Shown here one piece after another: positions 63,961 to 64,000 of a stretch of DNA of 64,000 nt; the first letter of the stretch is position 1, and every line of letters begins with the position of its first letter. The notes below the pieces were generated by a model. The model was given only the letters and a program-made list of their open reading frames with translations. It was not told where the DNA came from and did not search any database. Both the position numbers and the translations under genes were made by a program. The DNA comes from Nematopogon swammerdamellus (lineage: Eukaryota; Arthropoda; Insecta; Lepidoptera; Adelidae). The stretch covers positions 19,644,048 to 19,708,047 of the forward strand of contig OX336350.1 of NCBI GenBank assembly GCA_946902875.1, in the 5' to 3' direction.

Positions 63961-64000
63961 TATCTTCTGTCTTCTGTATCTTTGTTGGTGTTTTTATCTG

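Overview
The window is a repeat-dense stretch of an insect nuclear genome, most likely a moth or butterfly. The basis is intron-exon genes with GT-AG junctions, an AT-rich background with GC-rich exons, insect-type genes, and repeat blocks of a kind I know from lepidopteran genomes (for example the accgacttcaaaaaaaggag tail block and the ggccaagtgcgagtcgaact block). The species cannot be read from the sequence. Nothing bacterial, viral or CRISPR-like was seen.

Three protein-coding genes can be assembled exon by exon with consistent splice phases. (1) PTCD2-like mitochondrial pentatricopeptide protein, + strand, 9 exons, 4278-14760, 388 aa. (2) EPS15, the endocytic adaptor with three EH domains followed by a coiled coil, + strand, 12 exons seen from 18755 to 61011 or beyond; its C-terminal part lies outside the window. 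(3) A FAM187-like membrane protein (signal peptide, Ig domain, CxxCG segment, second Ig domain, one C-terminal membrane helix), - strand, 7 exons, 54433 down to 31574. It is nested whole and antisense inside the 25.7 kb intron between EPS15 exons 9 and 10. PTCD2 and EPS15 do not obviously work together; FAM187 and EPS15 share only the locus.

Layout: 1-4.2 kb, transposons including a nested Transib-type deletion derivative; 4.3-14.8 kb, PTCD2 with introns full of foldback elements and SINEs; 14.8-18.7 kb, intergenic with inverted repeats and a GC-rich EPS15 upstream region; 18.75-30.6 kb, EPS15 exons 1-9; 30.6-56.3 kb, the giant intron with FAM187 and several LINEs (Dong/R4-like, R2-like, CR1-like, another APE-type LINE); 56.3-61.0 kb, EPS15 coiled-coil exons; 60.8-63.6 kb, a 17-copy tandem array of the last visible EPS15 exon.

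Most unusual points: two exons in two opposite-strand genes have each been tandemly amplified together with their 5' splice site (EPS15 exon 12, 165 bp unit; FAM187 exon 4, 98 bp unit), and both arrays stay open as coding sequence. A Transib/RAG1-type relic has termini starting CACAGTG (the V(D)J RSS heptamer) and a CGGCG target duplication. A modular SINE family swaps a tRNA-box/5S-rRNA-like head with an unrelated head on a shared tail. All similarity statements come from reading the sequence and from memory of the families; no database search was run.
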